From Pseudomonadota bacterium (GTDB taxonomy: Bacteria; Myxococcota; Myxococcia; Myxococcales; Anaeromyxobacteraceae), in the NCBI GenBank assembly GCA_023419875.1, contig JAEZXM010000313.1:1-9782 (forward strand): DNA of 9,782 nucleotides, read 5' to 3'. The notes beneath the pieces were generated by a model. It saw only the letters and a program-made list of their open reading frames with translations, was not told the DNA's origin and searched no databases. Positions 1 to 5,822 of the stretch are shown one piece after another; the stretch's first letter is position 1; each line of letters opens with the position of its first letter. Made by a program: the position numbers and the translations under genes.

Positions 1-636
1 GCGGGCCCGCTCGAAGCCGAGCGGGACCTCGAGGAGGCTCGGTGGGACCGACTGGCGCTCGGCGGAGACGAGCACCATCGAGAAGCCGGCATCCGGCGCC
101 GTCCAGGACACCGGGACGCCGTACAGCCCGGCGCGGCGGAGCTGGTTCCAGAGCGAGATTCCCCGCCGATCGGAGAACAGGCTCACCGGGAGCTCTCCCA
201 GCTCCCTCGTGACGCAGACCTCCTGGGCGCCGCGGCCCCGGGACGAGATGCGGGCGCGCTCGCACGAGTGGCCGGCGACGCGCGCCGGCCCGAGGAGCGT
301 GATCCGGTGCGTGACCTCCGGCGCGTCCTCCCCGTCCACGTCCCTGGTGACGAACCGCTTCTGCACCTCGTCGAGGACGTACAGCCGATCCGGCTCCTGG
401 TACCTCCACAGGGTCACCAGCCGCCCATCCGGCGACGGAGCCTGCGCGGACGCAGCGGACTCGATCCGCGTGCCTGCGGGCGAGAGCCAGACGGTGAGGA
501 GGCCTTCCGGAGGGCCGGGGTGCGCCGCCGAGGTCCTCTCGACGGAGTACGCGAGCCCACCCTCGAACTGCGCCCGCGACGGGAGAGTGATGGGAGAGCC
601 GACGAGAACGACACCCAAGATCGCGACGATCCCCAC
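1..636 (-). CDS. Exported DUF4412-type protein, 3' end cut by window edge
   Basis: The frame is open on the minus strand from a GTG at 636 to the left edge (212 codons, no stop seen). The start is well fixed: an in-frame TGA lies directly before the GTG, and GGAGGT (641-646) sits 4 bases upstream. The N-terminus is hydrophobic (VGIVAILGVVLVGSP) and ends in PSRA-Q near residue 22, which fits a signal peptide, although it lacks the usual Lys/Arg before the core. The mature part reads like the DUF4412 family: FEGGLAYSV at the start, an RLYVLDEVQKRF segment, then RVAGHSCERARI followed by EVCVTRELGEL (the usual 'GY.CE...EVC....LG' core), and SLLEVPLGFERA at the end, which resembles the family C-terminus. 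Probably only a few residues are missing. The family is secreted or periplasmic with no known reaction. It is transcribed divergently from the dehydrogenase, and no functional link to the sugar genes is evident. Confidence 0.75.
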   Translation of the reverse strand, partial: MGIVAILGVVLVGSPITLPSRAQFEGGLAYSVERTSAAHPGPPEGLLTVWLSPAGTRIESAASAQAPSPDGRLVTLWRYQEPDRLYVLDEVQKRFVTRDVDGEDAPEVTHRITLLGPARVAGHSCERARISSRGRGAQEVCVTRELGELPVSLFSDRRGISLWNQLRRAGLYGVPVSWTAPDAGFSMVLVSAERQSVPPSLLEVPLGFERAR

Positions 637-640
637 TCAC

Positions 641-646
641 ACCTCC
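641..646 (-). promoter_or_regulatory. Ribosome binding site GGAGGT for the DUF4412-type gene
   Basis: GGAGGT on the minus strand lies 4 bases before the GTG at 636. Because an in-frame TGA immediately precedes that GTG, this site decides the start codon. Confidence 0.6.
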
Positions 647-678
647 GGCCCAGAGAAGCACGTTATGGACGGAAGGTG

Positions 679-714
679 CTCCGTGCAGGGGCCCGGACAG
701 ACCGGCGCACGGAG
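679..714. promoter_or_regulatory. Perfect 8-bp inverted repeat in the divergent gap before the dehydrogenase
   Basis: CTCCGTGC (679-686) and GCACGGAG (707-714) are exact reverse complements 20 bases apart. Inside, CCGG (693-696) and CCGG (702-705) can form a second short stem with loop ACAGA. The element lies in the 97-bp gap between the two divergent genes, about 20 bases before the chosen dehydrogenase start. It could be an operator with two half-sites, or an mRNA hairpin close to the ribosome binding site. Neither role is shown by the sequence alone. Confidence 0.4.
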
Positions 715-733
715 GAGAACCCGGGGGAGGCTC

Positions 734-1777
734 GTGGCCCAGACCAGGCTCAAGGTGGCGGTGGTCGGGGCGGGGGTGTGGGGGCTCGAGCACGCGCGCG
801 TGCTCGCGGCGCGCCCGGACGTGGAGCTGTGCGCGATCGCGGGCCGGACCCCGGAGAAGACGCTCGCCCGCGCGAACCGATTCGGGGCCCGCGCCTACAC
901 CGACCTGCGCGAGATGCTCGCGGTCGAGCGGCCCGACCTCGTCACGCTGTCCCTCCCCAACCAGGAGCACTTCGCGCCCACGCTGGAGGTGATCCGCGCC
1001 GGGGTGCCGCTCCTCGTGGAGAAGCCGCTCGTCTTCGAGCTCGACGAGGCGGACACGCTCCTCCGGGAGGCGGAGCAGCGCGACCTCTTCTTCGCCATCA
1101 ACTTCAACCACCACTACGCGCGGCCCGTCGCCCTGGCCCACCGCGCCGTCAAGGAAGGGCGCCTCGGCGATCTCGTCCTCGCCACCTGGCGCTTCGGCGG
1201 GGAGGGCGGGACGAGCCATCCCTTCAACAACCTCGTCGAGACGCAGTGCCACGCCTTCGACATGCTCGAGTTCCTCTGCGGTCCCATCGACTCCCTGATG
1301 GCGCAGATGACCGATCGGACCGGTCCCGGCTTCTTCCGGACACTGGTCATCGCGCTCCACTTCCGGAACGGCGCGGTGGGAAGCCTCGTCGGCTCGTACG
1401 ACGCCTCGTACGCGTGGCCGGACACCCACCTCCTCGAGGTCGCCGGGACCGCCGGCCGCGTCCTCGTCGAGGACACGGTGCGCCGCTACACCTTCAGCGC
1501 TGCCGGGAGCGAGACCGCCGAGGTCTGGCAGGCGGGGTACTTCAACGACCTGCACCGGAGCTTCTACGCGGCGTTCGACCTGCACATGGACGCGGTGCTG
1601 GACGCGCTCCGGAGAGGGCGGCCGCCGCCGGTGCACGCGAGCGCCGGGCGGCGCGCGCTCCGGCTCGCGTGGGCGGCGATCGAGTCCTTCCGAAGCGGGA
1701 GGCGCGTCGACGTGGAGACGGAGTCGTTCCGGGAGGCCGAGGCGCCCGTTCTCGGCCCTGCGCCGCCGAGCCCCTGA
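734..1777 (+). CDS. Gfo/Idh/MocA family NAD(P)-dependent sugar oxidoreductase
   Basis: 347 residues, within the usual 330-390 of the family. The N-terminal Rossmann fold opens with KVAVVGAGVWGLEHA (dinucleotide-binding G12-x-G14-x-x-G17). The family signature EKP lies at 96-98 and NFNHHYARP at about 124-131. The active-site region ETQCHAFDM has the expected histidine at 173 and aspartate at 176. The C-terminal substrate domain includes LEVAGTAGRVLVED (234-247). The family oxidises or reduces sugar hydroxyls (inositols, glucose-type sugars, glycosides) in the cytoplasm. Start: I chose GTG 734 because the Rossmann strand then begins about seven residues in, and GGAGG lies at 726-730. The spacing of 3 bases is short, so ATG 665 in the same frame remains possible, but its added residues look non-conserved. 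It converges on the sugar permease with one base between stop codons. Substrate and cofactor are not determined. Confidence 0.9.
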   Translation: MAQTRLKVAVVGAGVWGLEHARVLAARPDVELCAIAGRTPEKTLARANRFGARAYTDLREMLAVERPDLVTLSLPNQEHFAPTLEVIRAGVPLLVEKPLVFELDEADTLLREAEQRDLFFAINFNHHYARPVALAHRAVKEGRLGDLVLATWRFGGEGGTSHPFNNLVETQCHAFDMLEFLCGPIDSLMAQMTDRTGPGFFRTLVIALHFRNGAVGSLVGSYDASYAWPDTHLLEVAGTAGRVLVEDTVRRYTFSAAGSETAEVWQAGYFNDLHRSFYAAFDLHMDAVLDALRRGRPPPVHASAGRRALRLAWAAIESFRSGRRVDVETESFREAEAPVLGPAPPSP

Positions 1778-1778
1778 C

Positions 1779-2801
1779 TCACGCGCTCGAGGCCCGGCTC
1801 CGGAGCCGGTCGAGGAGCACCGCGACGATGATGAAGCAGCCCACGAACGTGCCCTGCCAGAAGGTGCTGATCCGCAGGAGCGTGAGGCTGTTGCGGATGA
1901 GCTCGATGAGGGCGGCGCCGACCACGCCGCCGAGCGCCGTGCCGATGCCGCCCATGAGGTTCGCGCCCCCCATGACGGAGGCGGCGATCACCGTGAGCTC
2001 CATCCCCTGGCCGAGGCTGGTGGTGATGGTCCCGAGCCAGCCCACCTCGAGGATCCCGGCGATCCCGGCGGTCAGCGCCGAGAACATGTAGACGCCCATC
2101 TTGACCCTTCGTACGGGCACGCCGGTGAGGGTCGCGGCCGCCTCGTTGCCGCCCACGGCGAAGAGGTGCCGGCCCCACCGCGTCCACCGGAAGATGAATC
2201 CGGTGGCGAGGGCCATGGCGACGAGGAACAGGACCGGGTTGGGGATCCGGATCCCGGCGAGCTCGACGTTCCCGCCGCCGAGCGCGAGGAGCCTCGCCTG
2301 GTCGGGCCCGAACTCGTACACCATCCGGTTGTTGGAGAGGACCATCGCCAGGCTCCGCGCGATGGAGAGCATCCCCAGCGTCACCACGAACGGCGGCACG
2401 CCGACGTACGCGATCAGGAAGCCGTTGAAGGCCCCCACCAGCAGCGCCGTGGCCAGGGCCATCGCCGCCGCGACGAGGAACGACACGCCGTTGTTCATGG
2501 ACATGCCGACGACCATGCCCGAGAGCACGAGGACCGCGCCCACCGACAGGTCGATGCCGCCGGTGACGATCACCGCGGTCATCCCACAGGCGATGATCCC
2601 CACGAACGCGAAGTTCCGCGTGACGTTGAACAGGTTCTGCGGGGTGGCGAACGAGTCGGTCAGCACCGTCAGGAGGACGAACGACAGCACCGCAGCGAGG
2701 AAGACCCAGAACGTCTGGCGCGTCGCGAGCCAGGTCCACCAGGGCATCGTGCGACGGCCCGGTTCCGGTGCGGCGATGTCCTCGATGACGCGCGATTCCA
2801 T
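1779..2801 (-). CDS. CUT2-type (RbsC-like) sugar ABC transporter permease
   Basis: 340 residues, normal for the BPD_transp_2 / RbsC family of inner-membrane sugar permeases. Hydrophobic segments repeat through the protein (for example about 31-48, 64-80, 86-101, 107-132, 189-204, 236-256, 284-301 and 316-330). Family landmarks are NLFNVTRNFAFVGIIACGMTAVIVTGGIDLSVG (split here at about 57-88), PPFVVTLGML (136-145), VGGNEAAATLTGVPV (216-230) and the glycine-rich VMGGANLMGGIGTALGG (277-292). It would work as a dimer with the upstream ATPase and take sugar from the binding protein. It is the last gene of the minus-strand operon, 15 bases after the ATPase stop, so probably co-transcribed. The ribosome binding site is weak (GAGGA about 12 bases upstream), and Met19 is a possible alternative start. 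No room is left for a terminator before the convergent dehydrogenase. Confidence 0.93.
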   Translation of the reverse strand: MESRVIEDIAAPEPGRRTMPWWTWLATRQTFWVFLAAVLSFVLLTVLTDSFATPQNLFNVTRNFAFVGIIACGMTAVIVTGGIDLSVGAVLVLSGMVVGMSMNNGVSFLVAAAMALATALLVGAFNGFLIAYVGVPPFVVTLGMLSIARSLAMVLSNNRMVYEFGPDQARLLALGGGNVELAGIRIPNPVLFLVAMALATGFIFRWTRWGRHLFAVGGNEAAATLTGVPVRRVKMGVYMFSALTAGIAGILEVGWLGTITTSLGQGMELTVIAASVMGGANLMGGIGTALGGVVGAALIELIRNSLTLLRISTFWQGTFVGCFIIVAVLLDRLRSRASSA

Positions 2802-2816
2802 GGAGTCCCGCGTTCC

Positions 2817-3557
2817 TCAGGCGTACTCGATTGCGCCCGTGATGAGGCCGGTGACCTCCTCGGGCGAGCTCGCGGAGGCCTGCTTGTCCGCCACCTTCCG
2901 CCCGCGCCGGAACACCACGATCCGGTCGGAGACGGCGAACACGTCCGGCATCCGGTGACTGATCAGGACGATCGCGATCCCGCGCTCGCGCAGCCGGCGG
3001 ATGAGGTTCAGGACCTCGGCCACCTGGCGCACGCTGATGGCGGCGGTGGGCTCGTCCATGAGGACGATCTTCGGGTCGGAGAGGCGGGTGCGGGCGATGG
3101 CCACCGCCTGGCGCTGGCCGCCGGACATCTTCCGGACGAGGTCGCGCGGCCGGGTCTCGGACTTGAGCTCCGCGAAGAGCCGCGCGGCCCGGCGGTACAT
3201 CCCCCGGTAGTCCACCACCCGGAACGGCCCGAACCCCTTCATGCTCATGTGCTCGCGCCCGAGGAACACGTTCTCGGCTGCGGTGAGGTTGTCGCAGAGC
3301 GCGAGGTCCTGGTAGACGATCTCGATCCCGGCCGTCTGCGCGTCGGTCGGCGAGTGGAAGTGGACCGGGCGGCCGAGGAGCTCGATGGTGCCTTGGCTCG
3401 GGGCGAAGTTCCCGGCGATGATCTTCACGAGCGTGGACTTCCCCGCCCCGTTGTCGCCCATGATGCCGACCACCTCGCCGGCGCGCAGCGTCAGCGAGAC
3501 GTCGACCAGCGCCTGGATGCCCCCGAAGTGCTTGGAGATCCCCGTGAGCTGGAGCAT
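2817..3557 (-). CDS. Sugar ABC transporter ATP-binding protein, single domain
   Basis: 246 residues with one nucleotide-binding domain, like FrcA, rather than the two fused domains of RbsA, XylG or MglA. In order: Walker A GDNGAGKST (34-42), Q-loop VYQD (Gln83), signature MSGGQRQ (144-150), Walker B IVLMDEPTAA (164-173) and switch histidine ISHR (His201). The signature begins with Met instead of Leu, and the segment after Walker B reads AAIS instead of the common SALD; both are usual variants in sugar importers. Start: ATG 3557 gives the canonical MLQLTGISKHFGG N-terminus and has GAGGA 7-8 bases upstream. A longer frame to 3689 would overlap the binding-protein gene and add non-conserved residues, so I rejected it. 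The protein sits on the cytoplasmic side of the membrane and powers import through the downstream permease. Confidence 0.93.
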   Translation of the reverse strand: MLQLTGISKHFGGIQALVDVSLTLRAGEVVGIMGDNGAGKSTLVKIIAGNFAPSQGTIELLGRPVHFHSPTDAQTAGIEIVYQDLALCDNLTAAENVFLGREHMSMKGFGPFRVVDYRGMYRRAARLFAELKSETRPRDLVRKMSGGQRQAVAIARTRLSDPKIVLMDEPTAAISVRQVAEVLNLIRRLRERGIAIVLISHRMPDVFAVSDRIVVFRRGRKVADKQASASSPEEVTGLITGAIEYA

Positions 3558-3577
3558 CCGCGGTTCCTCGAAGGACG

Positions 3578-3603
3578 GGGCGAGGGCTGCGACGCCCTCG
3601 CCC
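3578..3603 (-). promoter_or_regulatory. Perfect 10-bp intra-operon hairpin
   Basis: In the 83-base gap between the binding-protein stop and the ATPase start, minus-strand RNA reads GGGCGAGGGC, loop GUCGCA, GCCCUCGCCC: a perfect 10-bp GC-rich stem with a 6-base loop. No U-run follows, so it is not a standard terminator. Hairpins in this position in binding-protein-first ABC operons are known to protect the upstream mRNA end or reduce downstream expression, giving more binding protein than membrane parts. That role here is inferred. Confidence 0.55.
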
Positions 3604-3640
3604 TCCGTTCCGTACGGCCCTTCAGGCGCGCCGGGCCTCG

Positions 3641-4717
3641 TCACTTCGTCTTCGTGGCTACGCACGTGCTCGCGTTCTGCTGGGTGCACTCGTCCAGTCC
3701 GGTGAAGATCGGGTCCGGCACGGACTTGGCGGCCCCCGCCCCCGTGCCGCTGGCGGCCTCATCCTCCTCGGTCCCCGCGGCGGCCGTCTGCCCGCCTCCC
3801 TCCCGAGCCTTGATGAGGTCGATCATCACCGACGGCGCGCGATAGCCCATCTCGAACGGCCGCTGGCCGATCTGCACGTGGCTCCGCCCCGCCTTGAGCG
3901 CGTCGATCTGCGGGGGCAGGGTGTCGCCCGCGACGATGACCAGCTCCTTCTTCTTGAGCTTGGGCATCACCTGGTCCGTCACCTGGGCGTACGCCTGCGG
4001 CCCGAACTGGGCCCACCCGCCCACGAGGATGAACGCGTCCAGCTTCGGGTTCGCGGTGAACGTGTCCGCCATCTGCTGATTCGCGAGGTCGATCTGGTCG
4101 TTGGTGAAGAGCGGACAGCCCTGGATCTCCCTCCAGCCCCCCTCACCCTTCAGGCGGTCGACCCCCTTCTTGCCCGATACGGTGTCGCGGAACCCTTGCG
4201 CGCGCGCATTGATGTTGTCCGCGGCGGGGTTGCCGAGCTGGAGGCAGACGGTGCCGCCCTTCGGCTTCAGCTGCTTGAGGTGCTTCGCCATGAGCACGCC
4301 CATGTCGTAATTGTTCGTGCCGAGGTAGGTCTCGCGCAGCTCGCGGTCGGCCTCCTGCAGGTCGGCGTCGATCGTCATGATCGGCATCTTCGGCTTCTTG
4401 GCGCGGAGCATGTTCGCCATGCCCGGGGCGTTCGACGGCGAGATGGCGATCGCCGCCGCGCCGGAGTTGATGAGGTCCTCGACCAGCCGGATCTCACCCG
4501 TTTCGTCCGCGCTCGAGGCCGGCCCGGTGTACAGGCACTTGTACTCGGAGTCGGGGTTCTCCTTGTTCCACTGCTCGCAACCGTTGCCGAGCACCGTGAA
4601 GAACGGGTTGTCGAGCCCCTTCACGACCACGGCGAGCGTCTTCTTCTCCTGACCCATGGTCGGGCTGCCGATCGCGATCGCGAGCAGCGCGGCCAATCCC
4701 AGCGGCATCCTGTGCAT
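3641..4717 (-). CDS. Periplasmic sugar-binding protein of a CUT2 ABC transporter
   Basis: 358 residues of the type-I periplasmic binding protein family (Peripla_BP_4, RbsB/FrcB-like). Residues 1-22 form a signal peptide (MHRMPLGLAALLAIAIGSPTMG). There is no lipobox cysteine, so a soluble periplasmic protein is expected. The mature chain starts with the typical strand KTLAVVVKGLDNPFF (26-40). LINSGAAAIAISPSNA (82-97), MPIMTIDADL (111-120) and NYDMGVLMAKHL (136-147) match the first lobe and hinge, and LDAFILVGGW and ELVIVAGDTLPPQIDALKAG the second lobe. Two features are odd: six cysteines (47, 61, 158, 201, 344, 352) arranged as three plausible pairs, and a low-complexity Gly/Ala/Glu stretch at about 306-331 before the last segment. 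The start has GGGAGGA 6 bases upstream. It is the first gene of the transporter operon. The ligand cannot be named; IDADL and the family suggest a monosaccharide or polyol. Confidence 0.93.
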   Translation of the reverse strand: MHRMPLGLAALLAIAIGSPTMGQEKKTLAVVVKGLDNPFFTVLGNGCEQWNKENPDSEYKCLYTGPASSADETGEIRLVEDLINSGAAAIAISPSNAPGMANMLRAKKPKMPIMTIDADLQEADRELRETYLGTNNYDMGVLMAKHLKQLKPKGGTVCLQLGNPAADNINARAQGFRDTVSGKKGVDRLKGEGGWREIQGCPLFTNDQIDLANQQMADTFTANPKLDAFILVGGWAQFGPQAYAQVTDQVMPKLKKKELVIVAGDTLPPQIDALKAGRSHVQIGQRPFEMGYRAPSVMIDLIKAREGGGQTAAAGTEEDEAASGTGAGAAKSVPDPIFTGLDECTQQNASTCVATKTK

Positions 4718-4878
4718 TGCGGTCCTCCCCCTTCGTGCTCAAGGATAGGCGCCTGCCCTCCACCGGCCCACGACATCGGCGCGCCCACGCGGGGCAAGCC
4801 TCACCCGGCACGCACGCGCGCGGAAGGGTAAACGGATGGTGAAGCCGGCGGGCGGCCGGAGAAGAGGCGCTCGCCTGG
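4718..4878 (-). promoter_or_regulatory. Leader region upstream of the sugar transporter operon
   Basis: These 161 bases separate the acetyltransferase stop from the binding-protein start and should hold the operon promoter if the operon is not read through from upstream. I could not find a convincing -35/-10 pair; TATCCT (minus strand, about 17 bases before the ribosome binding site) has no matching -35. A small GC stem, CCGGC / GCCGG at 4845-4849 and 4855-4859, lies about 20 bases after the acetyltransferase stop but has no U-run, so a terminator there is doubtful. Confidence 0.3.
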
Positions 4879-5694
4879 TCAGCGGAGTCTGCGCACCCGG
4901 GCTCCGATCGTCCTCCGGAGCTTCTCCTCCGTCGGCGGCGGGCCGGCGCGAACGCGCCGCCCGTCCACGAAGAGCGCGTCGCACTCGCCCCACTCCAGCA
5001 TGGTGGTGCGGTCGGTCGTGTCCACCCTGCGGCACTCGACCCGGTCCCCGACGGCCGACGCGGCGCGGCGGGCGCGCTCGAACGTGAGGTTCTGCGCCGG
5101 GCACCAACCGTTCACGCAGCCGGTGACGACCACCTTCCCATCGGCGGGCTCGGGGCGCTTGTGCGTCGTGGGGAGCCACCGCGGCGGCTCCGCGTCCTCG
5201 ACGAACGGCTTCCAGACGAGCGCAGCCATGCCACGCCGGTCGGCCCGCCGGTACCCGTGCCGCCGGAACCAGGAGGCCCGCATCCAGAAGGGCAACGCGA
5301 GCCCCCAGGCGGCCATGCCCTTCACCCCGCGCTCTCGGGCGTCCGCCTCGGCCGCCTCGAGCAGCGCCGTTCCCATTCCGCGACCGCGGTGGTCGCCGCG
5401 GCCTTGCGGATGGCCGTGCACCCACACGCACAGGATGAACTCGAGCCCCTGCCCGATCGCCGGGGACCACTCGACGGGCAGGTACTGGATCATCCCGCCG
5501 GGTTGCCCGCGCTCGTCGAGCGCGAGCTTCACCCGGAGTCCACGAGGCCGCATGGCCTCGAACCAGCGCGCCTTGTGGTCCCCCGCGTCTGCCAGGTCCG
5601 TGTTCCAGTCCTCGAGGCAGACGAAGTAGAGCGGCTCGAGCTCGGGGGAAAGGTCGACGATGGGAATCCGGCGGCGTTCGTCGCTCGTGCGCAT
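4879..5694 (-). CDS. GNAT N-acetyltransferase with C-terminal YoaP/thioredoxin-like domain
   Basis: 271 residues with two parts. The N-terminal GNAT domain (about 10-165) has the acetyl-CoA loop HRGRGMGTALLEAAEADARERG (split: 102-110 then 111-123), preceded by the strand GLEFILCVWVHG, and ends with SWFRRHGYRRADRRGMAALVWKPF. The C-terminal part (about 185-271) contains VTGCVNGWCPAQNLTFERA with a C193-x4-C198 pair and ends with DALFVDGRRVRAGPPPTEEKLRR. It resembles the YoaP-like, thioredoxin-fold domain found behind GNAT domains in YoaP-type proteins. Members transfer an acetyl group from acetyl-CoA to an amine; the acceptor is unknown. Start: ATG 5694 gives the first credible N-terminus; the open frame extends to 5838 but would overlap the desaturase start and is Arg/Pro-rich. 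The ribosome binding site is poor (GGGAG about 12 bases away). It lies just upstream of the transporter operon but has no evident role in sugar use. Confidence 0.82.
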   Translation of the reverse strand: MRTSDERRRIPIVDLSPELEPLYFVCLEDWNTDLADAGDHKARWFEAMRPRGLRVKLALDERGQPGGMIQYLPVEWSPAIGQGLEFILCVWVHGHPQGRGDHRGRGMGTALLEAAEADARERGVKGMAAWGLALPFWMRASWFRRHGYRRADRRGMAALVWKPFVEDAEPPRWLPTTHKRPEPADGKVVVTGCVNGWCPAQNLTFERARRAASAVGDRVECRRVDTTDRTTMLEWGECDALFVDGRRVRAGPPPTEEKLRRTIGARVRRLR

Positions 5695-5822
5695 GAGCCG
5701 ATGGTACTCCCGCGCCGGCCCTCCCCGGGAGGGTCCTCCGGGTGGGAGCCATGGGAGCGCCCGCGAAAGCTTGCGCGCCGTGACTCGCCGGTGACAGCCC
5801 GCACGCATGTGTTGGCGCACGA
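5695..5822. promoter_or_regulatory. Divergent control region between acetyltransferase and desaturase
   Basis: 128 non-coding bases serve two divergent genes. Visible structure: CCCTCC / GGAGGG (5719-5724, 5728-5733) with a 3-base loop, and a near-perfect 16-bp palindrome at 5762-5777 centred on AAGCTT with CGCG on both sides (one mismatched pair). The palindrome could be a repressor site. I found no convincing sigma-70 promoter and no clear Shine-Dalgarno before the desaturase. Confidence 0.3.

Noticed and set aside
209..733. N-terminal 175-residue extension of the dehydrogenase frame
   Set aside because: It is antisense to the DUF4412-type gene, has no family similarity that I recognise, and the Rossmann fold begins right after GTG 734.
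268..2091. Very long plus-strand open frame of 607 codons
   Set aside because: It is extremely Arg/Pro/Gly-rich and crosses both the dehydrogenase and the 3' end of the permease; a shadow frame of GC-rich coding DNA.
3558..3689. 44-residue N-terminal extension of the ATPase
   Set aside because: It would overlap the binding-protein gene, span the hairpin and add non-conserved residues; ATG 3557 has a good ribosome binding site.
2166..3845. 559-codon plus-strand frame over the transporter operon
   Set aside because: Antisense shadow rich in His/Arg/Asp/Glu with no motifs; the ATPase and permease on the minus strand have complete family signatures.
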